Shown: positions 34,051 to 45,000, counted from the stretch's first letter. The stretch is DNA of 64,000 nucleotides from Aquilonibacter sp963703325 (GCA_963703325.1 OY969805.1:2232001-2296000); one strand, 5' to 3'. Notes: generated by a model from the sequence alone, not told the origin. Made by a program: numbers and translations.

Positions 34051-36741
34051 CTAGTAGGATCCCGACCACGAACCTGCCGGACCGGCGTAAATCTCGACCA
34101 GTTGGGAGGGGTCGAGGTACTTCTTTGCCACCTGCTCGACGTCGGCTGCGGTGATGTTCGCGAAGCGTTCGTTGAGCGTGCGGTAGTAGTCGAGCGGAAG
34201 ATCGTTCGTGCCGATATCGAGGAGTTGCTGCACTTGACCGTCGGCCGACGCTTCATCGATCAGCGCGTCGCTCACCAGTCGCAGCTTCGCATCGTCGAGC
34301 TCGGTCTGCGTGACCGGCTGGGTTTGCAGCGTGCGCAACTCGGTGCGCACAAAGTCGACCGCTTCGACCACGCGGCCCGGCGAAGCGTTCAGTTCGATCC
34401 GGAAATCGCCGCGATCGGGCCCCGCCTCGACCGAACTCGCCACGCTGTACACCAGGCCGCGCTTTTGCCGCAGCTCTTGCCACAAGCGCGATTCGAATGC
34501 ACCGCCTGCGCCGAGAATCTGGTTGAGCACGAGCAACGCGTCGTAGTCGGGACTGTTGCGACCAACCGCCGGCTGTCCCATGCGCACGTAGACCTGGCTC
34601 GCATCGGTGCCGACATAGTCGTGGCCCGAATGCGCGGCCGGAAAGGCCACCGCGTGCGCATCGGGCTTCAACCCGGTTGCGTTCCAGCCGGCGAAGGCAC
34701 TCTGCAACGCGCTGCGCACTTGGTCCGGGGTCACGTCACCGACGACCGCGATCGTGGTTAGGTCAGGACGCCAATAGGTGTTCGTATACTGCAGCAGATC
34801 CGCTTGAGTAAGGCCGCTCACGCTGAGCTGACTTGCGTGGCGCAGCGACGGATCGCCGGGCGCCGCCAGCAGGCGGAGGTACGCGCGATCGATCATCACG
34901 CCTGAAATCGACGACGTCGATTGCAGGCTGTTGGCGAGTTGTTCGCGTTCGAGCGTGAACCACGGCTCAGCGAAGGTCGGGTGCATCTCGCCGTCGGCGA
35001 GAATCGCCACGATCTTTGAGAAGTCGCTCGCCAGACCGCGGGCGTTGAAACTCTGCCCGTTTTGCACGACCGCGCCCATCATATCGATGTCTTTGCGCCG
35101 CTGTGCGAACGGATATTGCGCGCTGCCGTAATCGGCTAGCGTCGAGGCGAGATCGCTGATGCCTTCCTTCCCGGCCGGCGCGAACCCGGCCGAGCCGGCG
35201 ATGCTTCCGCTCAGAACGAAGGTTGATCGATCTGGTTTCGGCTGCACCAGTACGCGAATACCGTTGGGCAACGTGAAGCCTGTCGGATTGAGGGTGCTGC
35301 GGGCGCTCGTCGGCGTGCGCACCGCTTCTTTGAGGGCCGCCGGTTCGATGATCGGACCGTTGGGCACGCGCTTCGAGAAGTCGTCGGTGATTGCAGCACC
35401 GCTCTTGTCGGAATTCTTGGGCGGCGGTTTCGCGTTTGGATCCAGGCGTCCGATCACGGTTGGGCGGCTCAGGTATTGCTTCGCAATGGCAAGCAGCGAT
35501 TCGCCGCTCAACGCTGCAAGGCGATTGTCTTCGTCGCTGAGGCGCTCGCCCACGATGCCGTAGGTATAGCCCGCCAAGTCACCGAGCCCGTCGACGGAGT
35601 CAGCGTTGTACAAGCGCTCGGCAATCGTCAAACGTTTTGCCGCCTCAACGAGATCGGGCGAAAAGCCGGTCGCAAGCGTTTTGGTCATCGTGTCTTGGAA
35701 GATGCGTTCGGCTTCGTCGGCGGTATGGCCGGGATTCAGGACGATGTAGACGTGCAGCAGGCCGCCCTTGAGTTGCGTGTCCTCTTCGGATTGCAGCGCG
35801 AGCGCGACGTTGGTTTGCACGAGCGCGGCGTAGAACGGCGAGAGTTGATTTTCGATCAACGCCGTGAGCGTGCTGATCGCCGGCTCGCCGGGTTCGGTAT
35901 CGCCGGGAACCGCGTAGGCGAGATCGACGATACCAAACGGGAACGGTAAATCCGATACCACTGTCACCGTGTGGGTAACCGGCGTCGGGTGTATCTCGGT
36001 ACGCGGCGGGAGCGTCTTGCGCGGAATCGCGCCGAAGTAGCGCTGTGCCTGCGCAAAAATCGTGCTGTGATCAACATCGCCGGCGACGACGAGCGTCGCG
36101 TTGTTCGGTGCGTACCACTCGTGATAGTACTTGGCAATATCGGCGGCGTTAGCGTGCTCGACGTCGGTGATGAAGCCGGTCGGAGTGCGTCCGTTGGGCT
36201 CACCCGGATACGCGGCAGCCCGCACCTTCGACAACAGATTGAAGAACGGCGAGCTATCGTCGCCCTCGAGTTCGTTGAGCACGGCGCCGCGCTCGATGTT
36301 CCAGTCGGCTTGACGCATCGCCGCGTGCTGCATGCGATCGGCCTCGATCTGCAAGGCGACGTTCACTTTGTCGGCGGGCATCATGAAATAGAACTGCGTG
36401 TAATCGTAGCTGGTTTGACCGTTCATCTGCGCACCGAGCCGCGCGACGATGTCATCGAGACCACCGGCACTCATATCAGTTGTACCGCGAAACATCATGT
36501 GTTCGGTCGCGTGCGCGAGCCCGGTTTTGCCTTTGGTCTCGTCGAGCGAGCCAAAGTGATACCAGACCGACGTTTGCACGACCGGCGCCGCGTGATCCTC
36601 GACGACCACCACTCGCAAGCCGTTCGGCAGCGTCGTCGTGTAGATGCCGGCATCACCGGGGCCACCGGTTTGCTGCGCGCGAACGCTTGAGCCCGCGAGC
36701 ATGACCAGGACGCAAGCAATCAGGATGGCGAGTTGTTTCAC
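34051..36741 (-). CDS. M16 family zinc metallopeptidase (two-domain, exported)
   Basis: 896 residues with a signal peptide (MKQLAILIACVLVMLAGSSVRAQ). The N-terminal M16 domain carries the inverted zinc motif His77-Ala-Thr-Glu80-His81 and the third ligand Glu157, spaced 76 residues as in the family. A middle M16C domain follows (about residues 200-400). A second M16 repeat (about residues 480-880) begins FTLPNGIRVLVQPKPDRSTF and lacks the zinc motif, as normal for the inactive half. The protein probably degrades peptides in the periplasm. Its start overlaps the ftcD stop (ATGA). Confidence 0.93.
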   Translation of the reverse strand: MKQLAILIACVLVMLAGSSVRAQQTGGPGDAGIYTTTLPNGLRVVVVEDHAAPVVQTSVWYHFGSLDETKGKTGLAHATEHMMFRGTTDMSAGGLDDIVARLGAQMNGQTSYDYTQFYFMMPADKVNVALQIEADRMQHAAMRQADWNIERGAVLNELEGDDSSPFFNLLSKVRAAAYPGEPNGRTPTGFITDVEHANAADIAKYYHEWYAPNNATLVVAGDVDHSTIFAQAQRYFGAIPRKTLPPRTEIHPTPVTHTVTVVSDLPFPFGIVDLAYAVPGDTEPGEPAISTLTALIENQLSPFYAALVQTNVALALQSEEDTQLKGGLLHVYIVLNPGHTADEAERIFQDTMTKTLATGFSPDLVEAAKRLTIAERLYNADSVDGLGDLAGYTYGIVGERLSDEDNRLAALSGESLLAIAKQYLSRPTVIGRLDPNAKPPPKNSDKSGAAITDDFSKRVPNGPIIEPAALKEAVRTPTSARSTLNPTGFTLPNGIRVLVQPKPDRSTFVLSGSIAGSAGFAPAGKEGISDLASTLADYGSAQYPFAQRRKDIDMMGAVVQNGQSFNARGLASDFSKIVAILADGEMHPTFAEPWFTLEREQLANSLQSTSSISGVMIDRAYLRLLAAPGDPSLRHASQLSVSGLTQADLLQYTNTYWRPDLTTIAVVGDVTPDQVRSALQSAFAGWNATGLKPDAHAVAFPAAHSGHDYVGTDASQVYVRMGQPAVGRNSPDYDALLVLNQILGAGGAFESRLWQELRQKRGLVYSVASSVEAGPDRGDFRIELNASPGRVVEAVDFVRTELRTLQTQPVTQTELDDAKLRLVSDALIDEASADGQVQQLLDIGTNDLPLDYYRTLNERFANITAADVEQVAKKYLDPSQLVEIYAGPAGSWSGSY

Positions 36742-37577
36742 ACTGTCCCCAAATAGTAGCGGGCCGATGTTTCCACCGCGGCCCGCGGAATCAGACCAAT
36801 CAGTTCACTTCGGCGGATCGCGACGTCGTTCTTGGCGGCCAGGCCCGCGATTAACTCGACGATACGGTAAAGCGGCGTCGCGTCAACGTCTGTGACATTG
36901 AGCGAGACTTGCACCACCCCCTCGCTCAAGCGTAAGCCAAGCGCGCGCAATCCGCGCAGTCCACCCGATCGTTCGCGCACCGTTCGCGCGATTGCTTTGG
37001 CAAGAGTCAGGTCGCCCGTCTCGAGCTCAACGTTGAACGCCACGAGGAGGTTCCGCGCCCCGATTGCAATCGCGCCGGCGCGCTCGTGCCTGGGAATCTC
37101 CCCTACGTCGGGGGGCAGCCGCGCGAAGCGTGCCTCGAGCCCCTCGAACTCACCGGCACGAACGTCGGCGAGCAATGCACGCTGCGGTGCCCGTGCGGCG
37201 GCACCATAAAAAAAGGAAGGTACGCGATAGCGGTCCCAGATGCGCGCCCCGGCTTCATGCGCCAGCGCGGCTGCGTCGGATAGCGATGCACTGCGCAGCG
37301 GCACGAACGGCAGGACGTCGAGTGCGCCGATGCGCGGGTGTACGCCCCGATGCGCGCGCAGATCGATGCGCTCTACCGCGATACCGGCTAACGCCACCGC
37401 CGCATCGAGCACGCGCTCGCCGTCACCGGCGATCGTTAGCACGCTGCGATGATGCACCGGATCGCTCGTGCGATGGAGTACCCGTGCGCCGGCGGCGTGC
37501 ACCGCGTCGACCGCTGCATCGATCGTGTTCTCGTTGCGTCCCTCCGAGAGGTTCGGGACGATTTCAAATAGCGCCAT
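36738..37577 (-). CDS. ftcD: Glutamate formimidoyltransferase
   Basis: 279 residues corresponding to the formiminotransferase part of FtcD, without the cyclodeaminase domain. It transfers the formimino group of N-formimidoylglutamate to tetrahydrofolate, an alternative last step of histidine degradation. IVPNLSEGRNENTI opens the protein, and LRAHRGVHPRIGALDVLPFVPL carries the catalytic His. It lies between radA (1-nt gap) and the M16 peptidase (4-nt overlap), 26 kb away from hutU-hutI. Confidence 0.93.
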   Translation of the reverse strand: MALFEIVPNLSEGRNENTIDAAVDAVHAAGARVLHRTSDPVHHRSVLTIAGDGERVLDAAVALAGIAVERIDLRAHRGVHPRIGALDVLPFVPLRSASLSDAAALAHEAGARIWDRYRVPSFFYGAAARAPQRALLADVRAGEFEGLEARFARLPPDVGEIPRHERAGAIAIGARNLLVAFNVELETGDLTLAKAIARTVRERSGGLRGLRALGLRLSEGVVQVSLNVTDVDATPLYRIVELIAGLAAKNDVAIRRSELIGLIPRAAVETSARYYLGTV

Positions 37578-37578
37578 C

Positions 37579-38898
37579 CTACGAAAGCGCTGCGGCGATC
37601 GCCGAGGCGACGTCGCGATACTGCTCCGGCGAGAAGATCGTGCGATAGCCTAATTTACGGGCCTCGGCCTCGCGTCGCGCGCTCGCGTTCACGCTGCGCA
37701 ATTCGCCGGAGAGCCCGAGTTCGCCGAACGCCGCGCTGTGGGGCGGCAAGGGCCGGTCGCGAAACGACGATGCGATTGCGAGCGCCATGCCTAAATCCAC
37801 CGCCGGCTCGTTCACTCGTAAACCGCCGGCAACCGATGCATACACGTCGTGCGTACCGAGATGCATGCCGACGCGGCGTTCGAGCACGGCAAGGATCATC
37901 GCGAGCCGCCCTTGGTCGAGATTGTTGGCCAGCCGCCGGGGCGTGCCGTAACTGCTCTCACCGACCAGCGCCTGCACCTCCACGAGAACCGGACGCGATC
38001 CGACGATCGACGCCACGACACACGAGCCGCTCGGGCGCTCTTCGCGACCGGCGAGAAATAATTCCGACGGATTGTGCACTTCGTTGAGGCCGCGGTCGTG
38101 CATGGCGAAGACGCAGATCTCGTCGATCGAACCAAAACGGTTTTTGTAGGCACGCAGAATGCGGTATTCGCCGGTGGTCTCTCCCTCAAAGTAGAGCACG
38201 GTGTCGACCAGGTGCTCGAGCAGGCGCGGACCGGCGATCGCGCCGTCTTTGGTAACGTGCCCAACGATGAACGTCGCACAGCCGGTTCGTTTGGAGAACT
38301 CCATCAAGGCCTGCGTGCAATCGCGAATCTGGGTCACACTTCCGGCATAGGATTCGGCGTCGGGCAACCACACGGTTTGAATCGAATCGACGATCAGGGC
38401 GACCGGGTCGGTGCGCTCGAGCGCATCGAGCACGGCGCGCAGGTTTGTTTCGGCGTGCACAAGCAACGGCGCATCGATGCCGAGCCGCTCCGCGCGGAGC
38501 TTGACTTGCGCGGCCGACTCTTCACCGCACACGTAGACGACGCGACCGTTCTTGCAGAGGCGACCGGCGATTTGTAGGAGCAGCGTGGATTTACCGGCAC
38601 CCGGCGGTCCACCGATCAGCGTGACGCTACCCGGGACGATCCCTCCGCCGAGGACGCCGTCGAATTCGCCCATGCCGCTGTGCAGTCGCGCAATCTTTGC
38701 GCTATCGATCGCGCCCAATTCGATCGCCACAGGCGCCGCGCCGCGTGCGCTCGCGACCGCTTTAGCCGCACGCGCGGGCACGGCGAAGGGACGCTCGTCG
38801 AAGGAGTTCCAGGCTTCGCATTGCGGGCAACGGCCGAGCCATCGCGTCGATTCGAAGCCGCACGCGTTACAAAAGAAGACCGACCGTGTTTTTGGCAC
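37579..38898 (-). CDS. radA: DNA repair protein RadA
   Basis: Branch-migration ATPase for recombination intermediates. I start at the GTG giving MPKTRSVFFCNACG (439 residues, as for other RadA); longer ATG starts would run into cmk. Zinc-finger cysteines 10, 13, 24 and 27 are in place, Walker A is GGPPGAGKST at about residue 96, the RadA-specific KNRFG motif occurs in AYKNRFGSIDE, and the C-terminal Lon-protease-like domain (ASVAGGLRVNEPAVDLGMAL) is complete. It is the first gene of a minus-strand unit and is divergent from cmk with a 59-nt gap. Confidence 0.96.
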   Translation of the reverse strand: MPKTRSVFFCNACGFESTRWLGRCPQCEAWNSFDERPFAVPARAAKAVASARGAAPVAIELGAIDSAKIARLHSGMGEFDGVLGGGIVPGSVTLIGGPPGAGKSTLLLQIAGRLCKNGRVVYVCGEESAAQVKLRAERLGIDAPLLVHAETNLRAVLDALERTDPVALIVDSIQTVWLPDAESYAGSVTQIRDCTQALMEFSKRTGCATFIVGHVTKDGAIAGPRLLEHLVDTVLYFEGETTGEYRILRAYKNRFGSIDEICVFAMHDRGLNEVHNPSELFLAGREERPSGSCVVASIVGSRPVLVEVQALVGESSYGTPRRLANNLDQGRLAMILAVLERRVGMHLGTHDVYASVAGGLRVNEPAVDLGMALAIASSFRDRPLPPHSAAFGELGLSGELRSVNASARREAEARKLGYRTIFSPEQYRDVASAIAAALS

Positions 38899-38957
38899 CG
38901 TTAGTGATGTTAGGCGCCGGGTGTAAAGCGACCCCTCGGCGAATCGGCGGGGCGACC

Positions 38958-39647
38958 ATGAGCGTCCCGTCTCACCTGCAGATCGCGATCGACGGCCCCG
39001 CTGCCTCGGGAAAAACGACGGTCGCGTTCCGGCTCGCGCAAGCGTTGGGCATTTTGTATTTGGATACCGGGGCGATGTATCGCGCGCTCGCGTTTCTTGC
39101 ATTGCGCAGCGGCATCGACGCCGACAATGAGAGCGCGCTGGTGCGCCTATGGACTGCTGCCAACGTCACGGTCACGCTCGATGCCGACGCGCCGCTTGGG
39201 TTTCGCATCGTCGCCGCCGGCGCGGAACTCGACGAAGCGACATTGCAATCGAATCAGGTCACGGCGATCGTCTCGACGATCGCGGCGCACGCGCGCGTGC
39301 GCGAAGCGATGGTGCGCAGTCAGCGCGAGATTTCCGCGGGGGGCCCGGTCGTCATGGCCGGACGTGACATCGGAACCGTTGTCCTGCCCTTTGCGCAAGT
39401 GAAGATTTTTCTCACCGCGTCGGTGCAGGCGCGTGTCGAGCGACGGCGCGCGCAACTCCTCGCGGCCGGCGACAATATTAGCGAGCACCAGCTCGCGCAG
39501 GAGATCGAGGAACGCGACCGGCTCGATCGCGAGCGCCCGGTTTCGCCGCTGGCCCCCGCCCCGGATGCGCATGTCGTCGATTCGAGCTCGATCGGGGTCG
39601 ACGACGTGGTGAACGAGATTGCCGGTCTCGTCGAGCGCGCGCGGTGA
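38958..39647 (+). CDS. cmk: Cytidylate kinase
   Basis: Phosphorylates CMP/dCMP. 229 residues from the ATG giving MSVPSHLQIAIDG. P-loop GPAASGKTTVA, the substrate segment YLDTGAMYRALAFLAL and the AGRDIGTVVLP motif are all clear, with the C-terminal lid ERDRLDRERPVSPL. It opens the cmk-plsC-ispH unit, an order shared with Firmicutes. The downstream plsC start overlaps by GTGA. Confidence 0.95.
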   Translation: MSVPSHLQIAIDGPAASGKTTVAFRLAQALGILYLDTGAMYRALAFLALRSGIDADNESALVRLWTAANVTVTLDADAPLGFRIVAAGAELDEATLQSNQVTAIVSTIAAHARVREAMVRSQREISAGGPVVMAGRDIGTVVLPFAQVKIFLTASVQARVERRRAQLLAAGDNISEHQLAQEIEERDRLDRERPVSPLAPAPDAHVVDSSSIGVDDVVNEIAGLVERAR

Positions 39648-40243
39648 GCCTCTACGGACTCGCCAAGGGACTGATTCGCACGTTCGGAGTGTTCTGGCGC
39701 CTGCGCGCATATGGGAAGAAAAACGTGCCGATGCGCGGGTCCCTCATCGTCGCCTGCAACCACATTTCCAATCTCGACCCGCCGCTGTTAGGCGCATGTT
39801 GCCCGCGCCGGATTAGCTATATGGCAAAAAAAGAGCTGTTTGAGATGCCCGTTCTCGGTCCGCTCATTACCGCGGTCGGCGCGTATCCGGTCGACCGTCG
39901 GGGCAGTGCCAGAGCGGCGATCAAGCGCTCCGTCGAGATCCTGCGCGAGGGCGGCTGCGTGGGCATCTTTCCCGAAGGCGGCCGCAACGTCCACGGCGAC
40001 AAGGAACCGCAAACCGGCGTCGCGCTGTTGGCGTCGCTCGCCAACGCCCCGGTCGTGCCCGCCTGCATCGTCGGCAGTGCCTACGCCGGCCGGCTGGGTC
40101 AGATCAAAGTCGTATTCGGTAAACCGATGTCGTTGCCGGCAGACCGGAAAGCAACCCGCGAGGATTTGGCGAAGTTCACCGATGACGTAATGGGCGCTAT
40201 TTGGGCCTTACGGGAAAGCATCGATGGAAATTCGCAAGGCTAA
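39644..40243 (+). CDS. plsC: 1-acyl-sn-glycerol-3-phosphate acyltransferase
   Basis: Makes phosphatidic acid in phospholipid synthesis. 199 residues. The acyltransferase HX4D motif is NHISNLDP (about residue 44), followed by KKELFEMPVLG and the glycerol-phosphate-binding FPEGGRN (about residue 110). The N-terminus is weakly hydrophobic. The start is GTG; the 3' end overlaps ispH by 20 nt. Confidence 0.93.
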   Translation: MSLYGLAKGLIRTFGVFWRLRAYGKKNVPMRGSLIVACNHISNLDPPLLGACCPRRISYMAKKELFEMPVLGPLITAVGAYPVDRRGSARAAIKRSVEILREGGCVGIFPEGGRNVHGDKEPQTGVALLASLANAPVVPACIVGSAYAGRLGQIKVVFGKPMSLPADRKATREDLAKFTDDVMGAIWALRESIDGNSQG

Positions 40244-41066
40244 GGTTCAGGGATTCTGCTTCGGCGTCGCAATCACGGTGAAGAAAGCCGAAGAGGCGAT
40301 TGCGCAGCGCAGCGATGTGACCACGCTCGGTCACGTCGTGCATAATCCGCAAACCGTCGCAACGCTCGAAGCAAGCGGCTTGCGCAATGCGGCGAGTGTC
40401 GACGAGGTCGAGAGCGGCGCACTGTTTGTGCGCGCGCACGGCCTTCCGGTTGAAGTTTTCGAAAAAGCGCAGACCAAGGGCCTCGAAATTATCGATGCGA
40501 CCTGCCCGATGGTGACCAAGATTCACGTCCAGGCGGAGAAGCTCAAGGCCGAAGGTTACAAGATCATCGTGATCGGCGATCCCCATCATCCCGAGGTCAA
40601 AGGCACGCTTAGTCACGTGCCGGGCGCGTGGTGCATCGAAACGGTGGCAGATGTTGCCAAATTACCGCGGGGGAGCCGCATGGGCGTCGTCGTGCAATCG
40701 ACCTACTCGCGCGAGCGCTTCAGCGATATCGTCAAAGCGCTGAGCGAGAAGTATTACGAAGTGCGCGCGGTCAACACGATCTGCACGGATACGAACAATC
40801 GGCAGAGTGAGGCGCTGCGTCTGGCCGACGAGGTCGAGGTGATGGTCGTGGTCGGCGGCAAGACGTCGGCTAATACCAAGCACCTTGCCGAGCTTTCCGA
40901 AACGCACGGCGCGCGCTCGCACCATATCGAGGGTCCCGAGGAGCTGCGGCCCGAGTGGTTCGACGGCGTTCAGGTCGCCGGCCTGATGTCCGGCGCGTCG
41001 ACACCGGGATGGCTGGTCGATCAAGTGCAGGCGCGCATGGAGGAGCTCACTCGTCAACCCGTCTGA
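40224..41066 (+). CDS. ispH: 4-hydroxy-3-methylbut-2-enyl diphosphate reductase
   Basis: Last step of the MEP isoprenoid pathway, an iron-sulfur enzyme yielding IPP and DMAPP. 280 residues. The three cluster cysteines are Cys12 (GFCFG), Cys94 (DATCP) and Cys187 (TICTDTN); the conserved His residues in GHVVHNP and GDPHHPE and the Glu/Asn/Thr active-site set are present. Overlap with plsC and close spacing to the polyprenyl synthase gene put isoprenoid supply and use side by side; ispD and ispF are at 57-58 kb. Confidence 0.96.
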   Translation: MEIRKAKVQGFCFGVAITVKKAEEAIAQRSDVTTLGHVVHNPQTVATLEASGLRNAASVDEVESGALFVRAHGLPVEVFEKAQTKGLEIIDATCPMVTKIHVQAEKLKAEGYKIIVIGDPHHPEVKGTLSHVPGAWCIETVADVAKLPRGSRMGVVVQSTYSRERFSDIVKALSEKYYEVRAVNTICTDTNNRQSEALRLADEVEVMVVVGGKTSANTKHLAELSETHGARSHHIEGPEELRPEWFDGVQVAGLMSGASTPGWLVDQVQARMEELTRQPV

Positions 41067-41130
41067 GCGTTTCGAAGCCCACCTCAGCGAGTGTGTCCGC
41101 GAGTACGGCGGATCGGCTGCGATTGCGGAT

Positions 41131-42027
41131 ATGCTCGCCTACCACTTTGGTTATCCGCCGCACGGGCCGGCGCGGCGCGGCAAGCGTCTGCGCCCGACGA
41201 TGCTGATGCGCATTTGCGAATCCGAGGGCGGTCCAATCGAGAACGCGCTTGATGCTGCTGCCGCGGTCGAACTCTTGCACAACTACTCGCTGGTACACGA
41301 TGACATCGAAGACCGGGATGAATTTCGCCACGGTCGCCGCACGCTGTGGAGCGTCTACGGGATCGCCCAGGCGGTCAATACCGGCGATGCGATGTGTGCG
41401 CTCAGCTTTCTGACGCTGATGCGCGCAAAGACGCTCCTTGGTCCGACGCGCGCGCTCGACGTGATCGAACGACTGCACGGCGCGCACCGCACGATGTGCG
41501 ACGGACAATCGTTGGATCTACAGTTCGAAAGTGAACCGCACGTCGACCTCGCCGATTACGACGTGATGATCGCGTGTAAGACCGCCGCGCTGTTCGAAGC
41601 CGCGTGCGCGCTCGGCGCGTGCTGTGCCGGAGCAGACGCGCAGCGCGTCGAGGGCTACGCAAAGGTCGGGCGCGCCTACGGGATGGCGTTCCAGGTGCGC
41701 GACGACTTGCTCGGAATCTGGGCGTCGGCCGACCGCACGGGAAAGGCGGTCGCCGGGGACCTGTTGCGGCGCAAGTGGAGTTTTCCGGTCGCCTGGGCGC
41801 TCGCCCGGCCGCCGTCACCCGCCCGTGAGGTCGTCGCGGCCGCGTACCGGTCGCAACGCGCGCTCGATAGCACCGAGGTCGCGCGGGTGGTCGAGGCACT
41901 CGAAGAACTTGGGGCCCGAGAGGCGGCGATGCGTGCCGTTGCAGAACCTATGGCCGTCGTGGAACGCCATCCCAATCGTACGTTGCGCGATTATCTGCTC
42001 GAAACGCTCGCCGAACCTGTCGGCTGA
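41131..42027 (+). CDS. Polyprenyl diphosphate synthase (IspA/IspB family)
   Basis: Chain-elongating trans-prenyltransferase, 298 residues as read. The first Asp-rich motif is VHDDIEDRDE, and the second is replaced by FQVRDDLLGIWAS with DD in place; RGKRLRP and GQSLDL are typical. From the ATG only about 17 residues precede GKRLRP, fewer than usual. The same frame continues upstream with NPSERFEAHLSECVREYGG, which reads as genuine N-terminus, but has no ATG, GTG or TTG between that and the ispH overlap, so the start is unresolved. Product chain length is not predictable here. Confidence 0.88.
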   Translation: MLAYHFGYPPHGPARRGKRLRPTMLMRICESEGGPIENALDAAAAVELLHNYSLVHDDIEDRDEFRHGRRTLWSVYGIAQAVNTGDAMCALSFLTLMRAKTLLGPTRALDVIERLHGAHRTMCDGQSLDLQFESEPHVDLADYDVMIACKTAALFEAACALGACCAGADAQRVEGYAKVGRAYGMAFQVRDDLLGIWASADRTGKAVAGDLLRRKWSFPVAWALARPPSPAREVVAAAYRSQRALDSTEVARVVEALEELGAREAAMRAVAEPMAVVERHPNRTLRDYLLETLAEPVG

Positions 42028-42045
42028 CCGGAGGCCCGTCTTACC

Positions 42046-45000
42046 GTGAACGCCAGGACGAACGTCCAAACGTCCGTCTGGGAGCGCACGCTCCCGTACG
42101 CACTGCCACTGCTGCTCCTCGGGAGCCTTGGCTTGCGTTTGCTGTTCATCGGGTCGACCGGATTCGCGACCGACGTCACGACCTTCGTGGCCTGGACGAT
42201 CTCACTGCTCGACAACGGGTTGTCGCACTTCTACGCCAAGACGACTTTCGCCGATTATCCGCCCGGCTATTTCTACATTCTCGCAATCTTTGGGCACCTG
42301 TGGGCACCGTTCCGGGCGATGGATCCGCAGTACAACCTGTTGCGTGTCGCGGTCAAGTTGCCCGCGGTGCTGGCCGACCTCGGCGTCGGCTGGCTGATTT
42401 ACACCATCGGCCGGCGCTTCGCCGCTCCGGCCATTGCACTGGGCGCGGCCGCGGTCTATTTGCTCAATCCCGCGACGATCATGAACTCGGCCGACTGGGG
42501 GCAGATCGACTCGGTCGCCGGCGGCTTTGCTCTCCTTGGCGCGTATCTTCTTTTAAAGAGCGACGATACGCCGATCGGAACGTTTTCGTGGGCGATTCCG
42601 GCAGCCTGGGTCAGCCTGGCCTACTCGCTGCTGATCAAGCCGCAGGCTGCGGTGCTGATCGTCCTGTTCCTTGCGTTTGCCTTTGCCGACACCGCACGCC
42701 GCCGCGACCGCCTCTACGCTACCGCTGCCGGCATCCTCGCGGCCTTCGTATTTTCGATTCTCTTGGTGCTGCCGTTCCACCCAACCGCCAATCCGATCGC
42801 GGCGCTGCAGTGGCTGTTGCAGCGGTACGAATTCGGCTCGAGCGTGTACGACTACAACACGGTCAACGCGTTTAACCTTTGGGCAATCTTTCACCCGATG
42901 TGGACCAAAGACAACATGCTGATCCCAAGTTGGGGTCCGCTCCAGCTGCCGCAGTACGTATGGGGTATTACCCTCGTCATAGCTTCCCTCGGGCTCGTCG
43001 TGTGGCGTTACCTGCAAGAGCGTACGGCGGCGGCGTTCATGGAAGCCTGCGCGATCGCTCTGCTAGCGTTCTTCATCCTTTCCACCCGCATGCACGAGCG
43101 CTACAGCTTCGACGCCGTGCTCTTTTGCGTGGCGTGCATTCCGGTTGCCCGGCGCTACTTGTGGGGCGCGATCGTCCTGACCATCGTGCTCTTCGCGAAT
43201 CAGATCTATGCGCTGCAGTTTCTCTCGGTGGTCACCAATCATACGCCCGGAATCGACTCGCGCGATCTGTGGGGCCCGCTGAATTCGTTCTACGCGAGCA
43301 TTGCGGTCGGCACGTTCTTTGCGCTCGGCTACGCCTATCTCGGCTCGGCGCCGGACGCCGCGAGCGTTCCTGCCCGCGCCCCGAAGGCGGCCGGTGCAGC
43401 GGCGGAAAGCGAAGACGAGGAAACCGAGACCAAACCGTGGTTCAAGCGTGTGCGCGACTACTTCACGCCGCGCGAAGGCCTGTCGATCATGACCACCCTC
43501 GACTACGTCGCGATGAGCGCGCTCGGAGTCGTCAGCTTTTTACTCTCGTTCTTCCGGTATTGGTATCCCAAGGACAAGATCTTCGATGAGATCTACTTCG
43601 CGCGCGCGGCGGAAGAGTACCTCAAGAACATGCGGATCTACGAGAATACCCACCCGCCGCTTACCAAGCTGCTGGTGACGCTCTCGGTACTGCTGTTCGG
43701 CGGACTCGGTCACGGCGACACCTCGTGGGGCTGGCGTTTTCTCGATGTCGTCTTCGGCGCGATCGTCATCATGCTGCTCTACGCGTTTGCGAAGCGCGTG
43801 ACCGGCTCGACGCTCTTCGCCTCGATCGCGGCGTTCTTCTTGTTGTGCGACGGCATGCACTTCGTGCAGTCGCGTATCGGTACGCCCGAAGGTTTCGTCG
43901 TCGTCTTCTCGCTCGGCGCGGTGTACGCGTTCTATCGGTTCTGGATTGCATCGCAGGTCGAGTCGCGCGCGCATACGGTGATTCCGGCGTGGGCTTACGC
44001 GGCTGCGGCCGGCGCGTCGCTCGTCGCCGGCTGGATTGTCGTCGGGGTGTGGGATTTGATCTGGACCTTTGCGGTGAAGCCGGCGTCACATCTCGACCCA
44101 CCCTCGAGCATCGTCGTGGCGCTGTACGTCGCGCTCGGCGTGTACCTCGCGCTGCGCTATTGGCTCTTTCGCGGTTGGTTCGCCGACGGCGCGCAGGAAT
44201 ATACATTCCCCGACGGTTCGTACGCTCTGGTTGAAGGACCGAACCGCTCGCTGTACGCACCCGACGGGGGCAGCATCCAAGGCACGAGCGGAAAGCCGCG
44301 TATTAGCGTCGGCAACAAATCGGCCAATCGTGCCGGCGCATTGGTCTATTCGGGCGAGGATTTCACGCTGAGCTATCGCGCCGATCCGAGCGTGACCTAC
44401 GATACGCCCGATGGCAGCGCGACCTATGCGCAAAATGAGATTCGCGCCGACGATCGCCGCGAGCGCGGATCGTCCGCGACACTCTGGCTGGTGGTCTTCA
44501 CGATCGCTCTCGGGCTGCTGGTCAGTTCGAAGTGGTACGGCGTCATGGGCTTCGGCGTGAGCTTCGTGGTGCTGATCTGCGTCTGGCTGCAGCGCTATGT
44601 CGCCGCGAAAAAGCCGGCGCTCTGGGGCAATCCGCGCGGCTTCCGTCTCGACGGCGCATTGGCGACGATCCTTTTCATCAGCGCAACGGTCTACGCGCTG
44701 GCCTGGGTGCCGGACCTCGTGCGTCAATCGCCCGACCCCAACGAGATTCACAACTTCAATGACGTCGTAAACCGTCAGTACACGATGTTCGAGTATCACG
44801 ACAAACTGGTGGCGACGCACCCCTATTCCTCGAAGTTCTGGGAGTGGCCGCTCGACTACGTGCCGATCGCGTACTACTACCACGATGGCCGTGCCGACAA
44901 GAACGATCCGAAGGGCTGCTGCGTCGAGGAGATCACTTCGATACCCAACCCGATCTTGATGTGGCTCGGGCTCATTGCCGTGCCTATCGTCGCGGTGCTT

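Noticed and set aside
41037..41066. Frame correction joining ispH to the polyprenyl synthase
   Set aside because: Removing a base here would delete the ispH stop and fuse two complete enzymes; no support for such a fusion.
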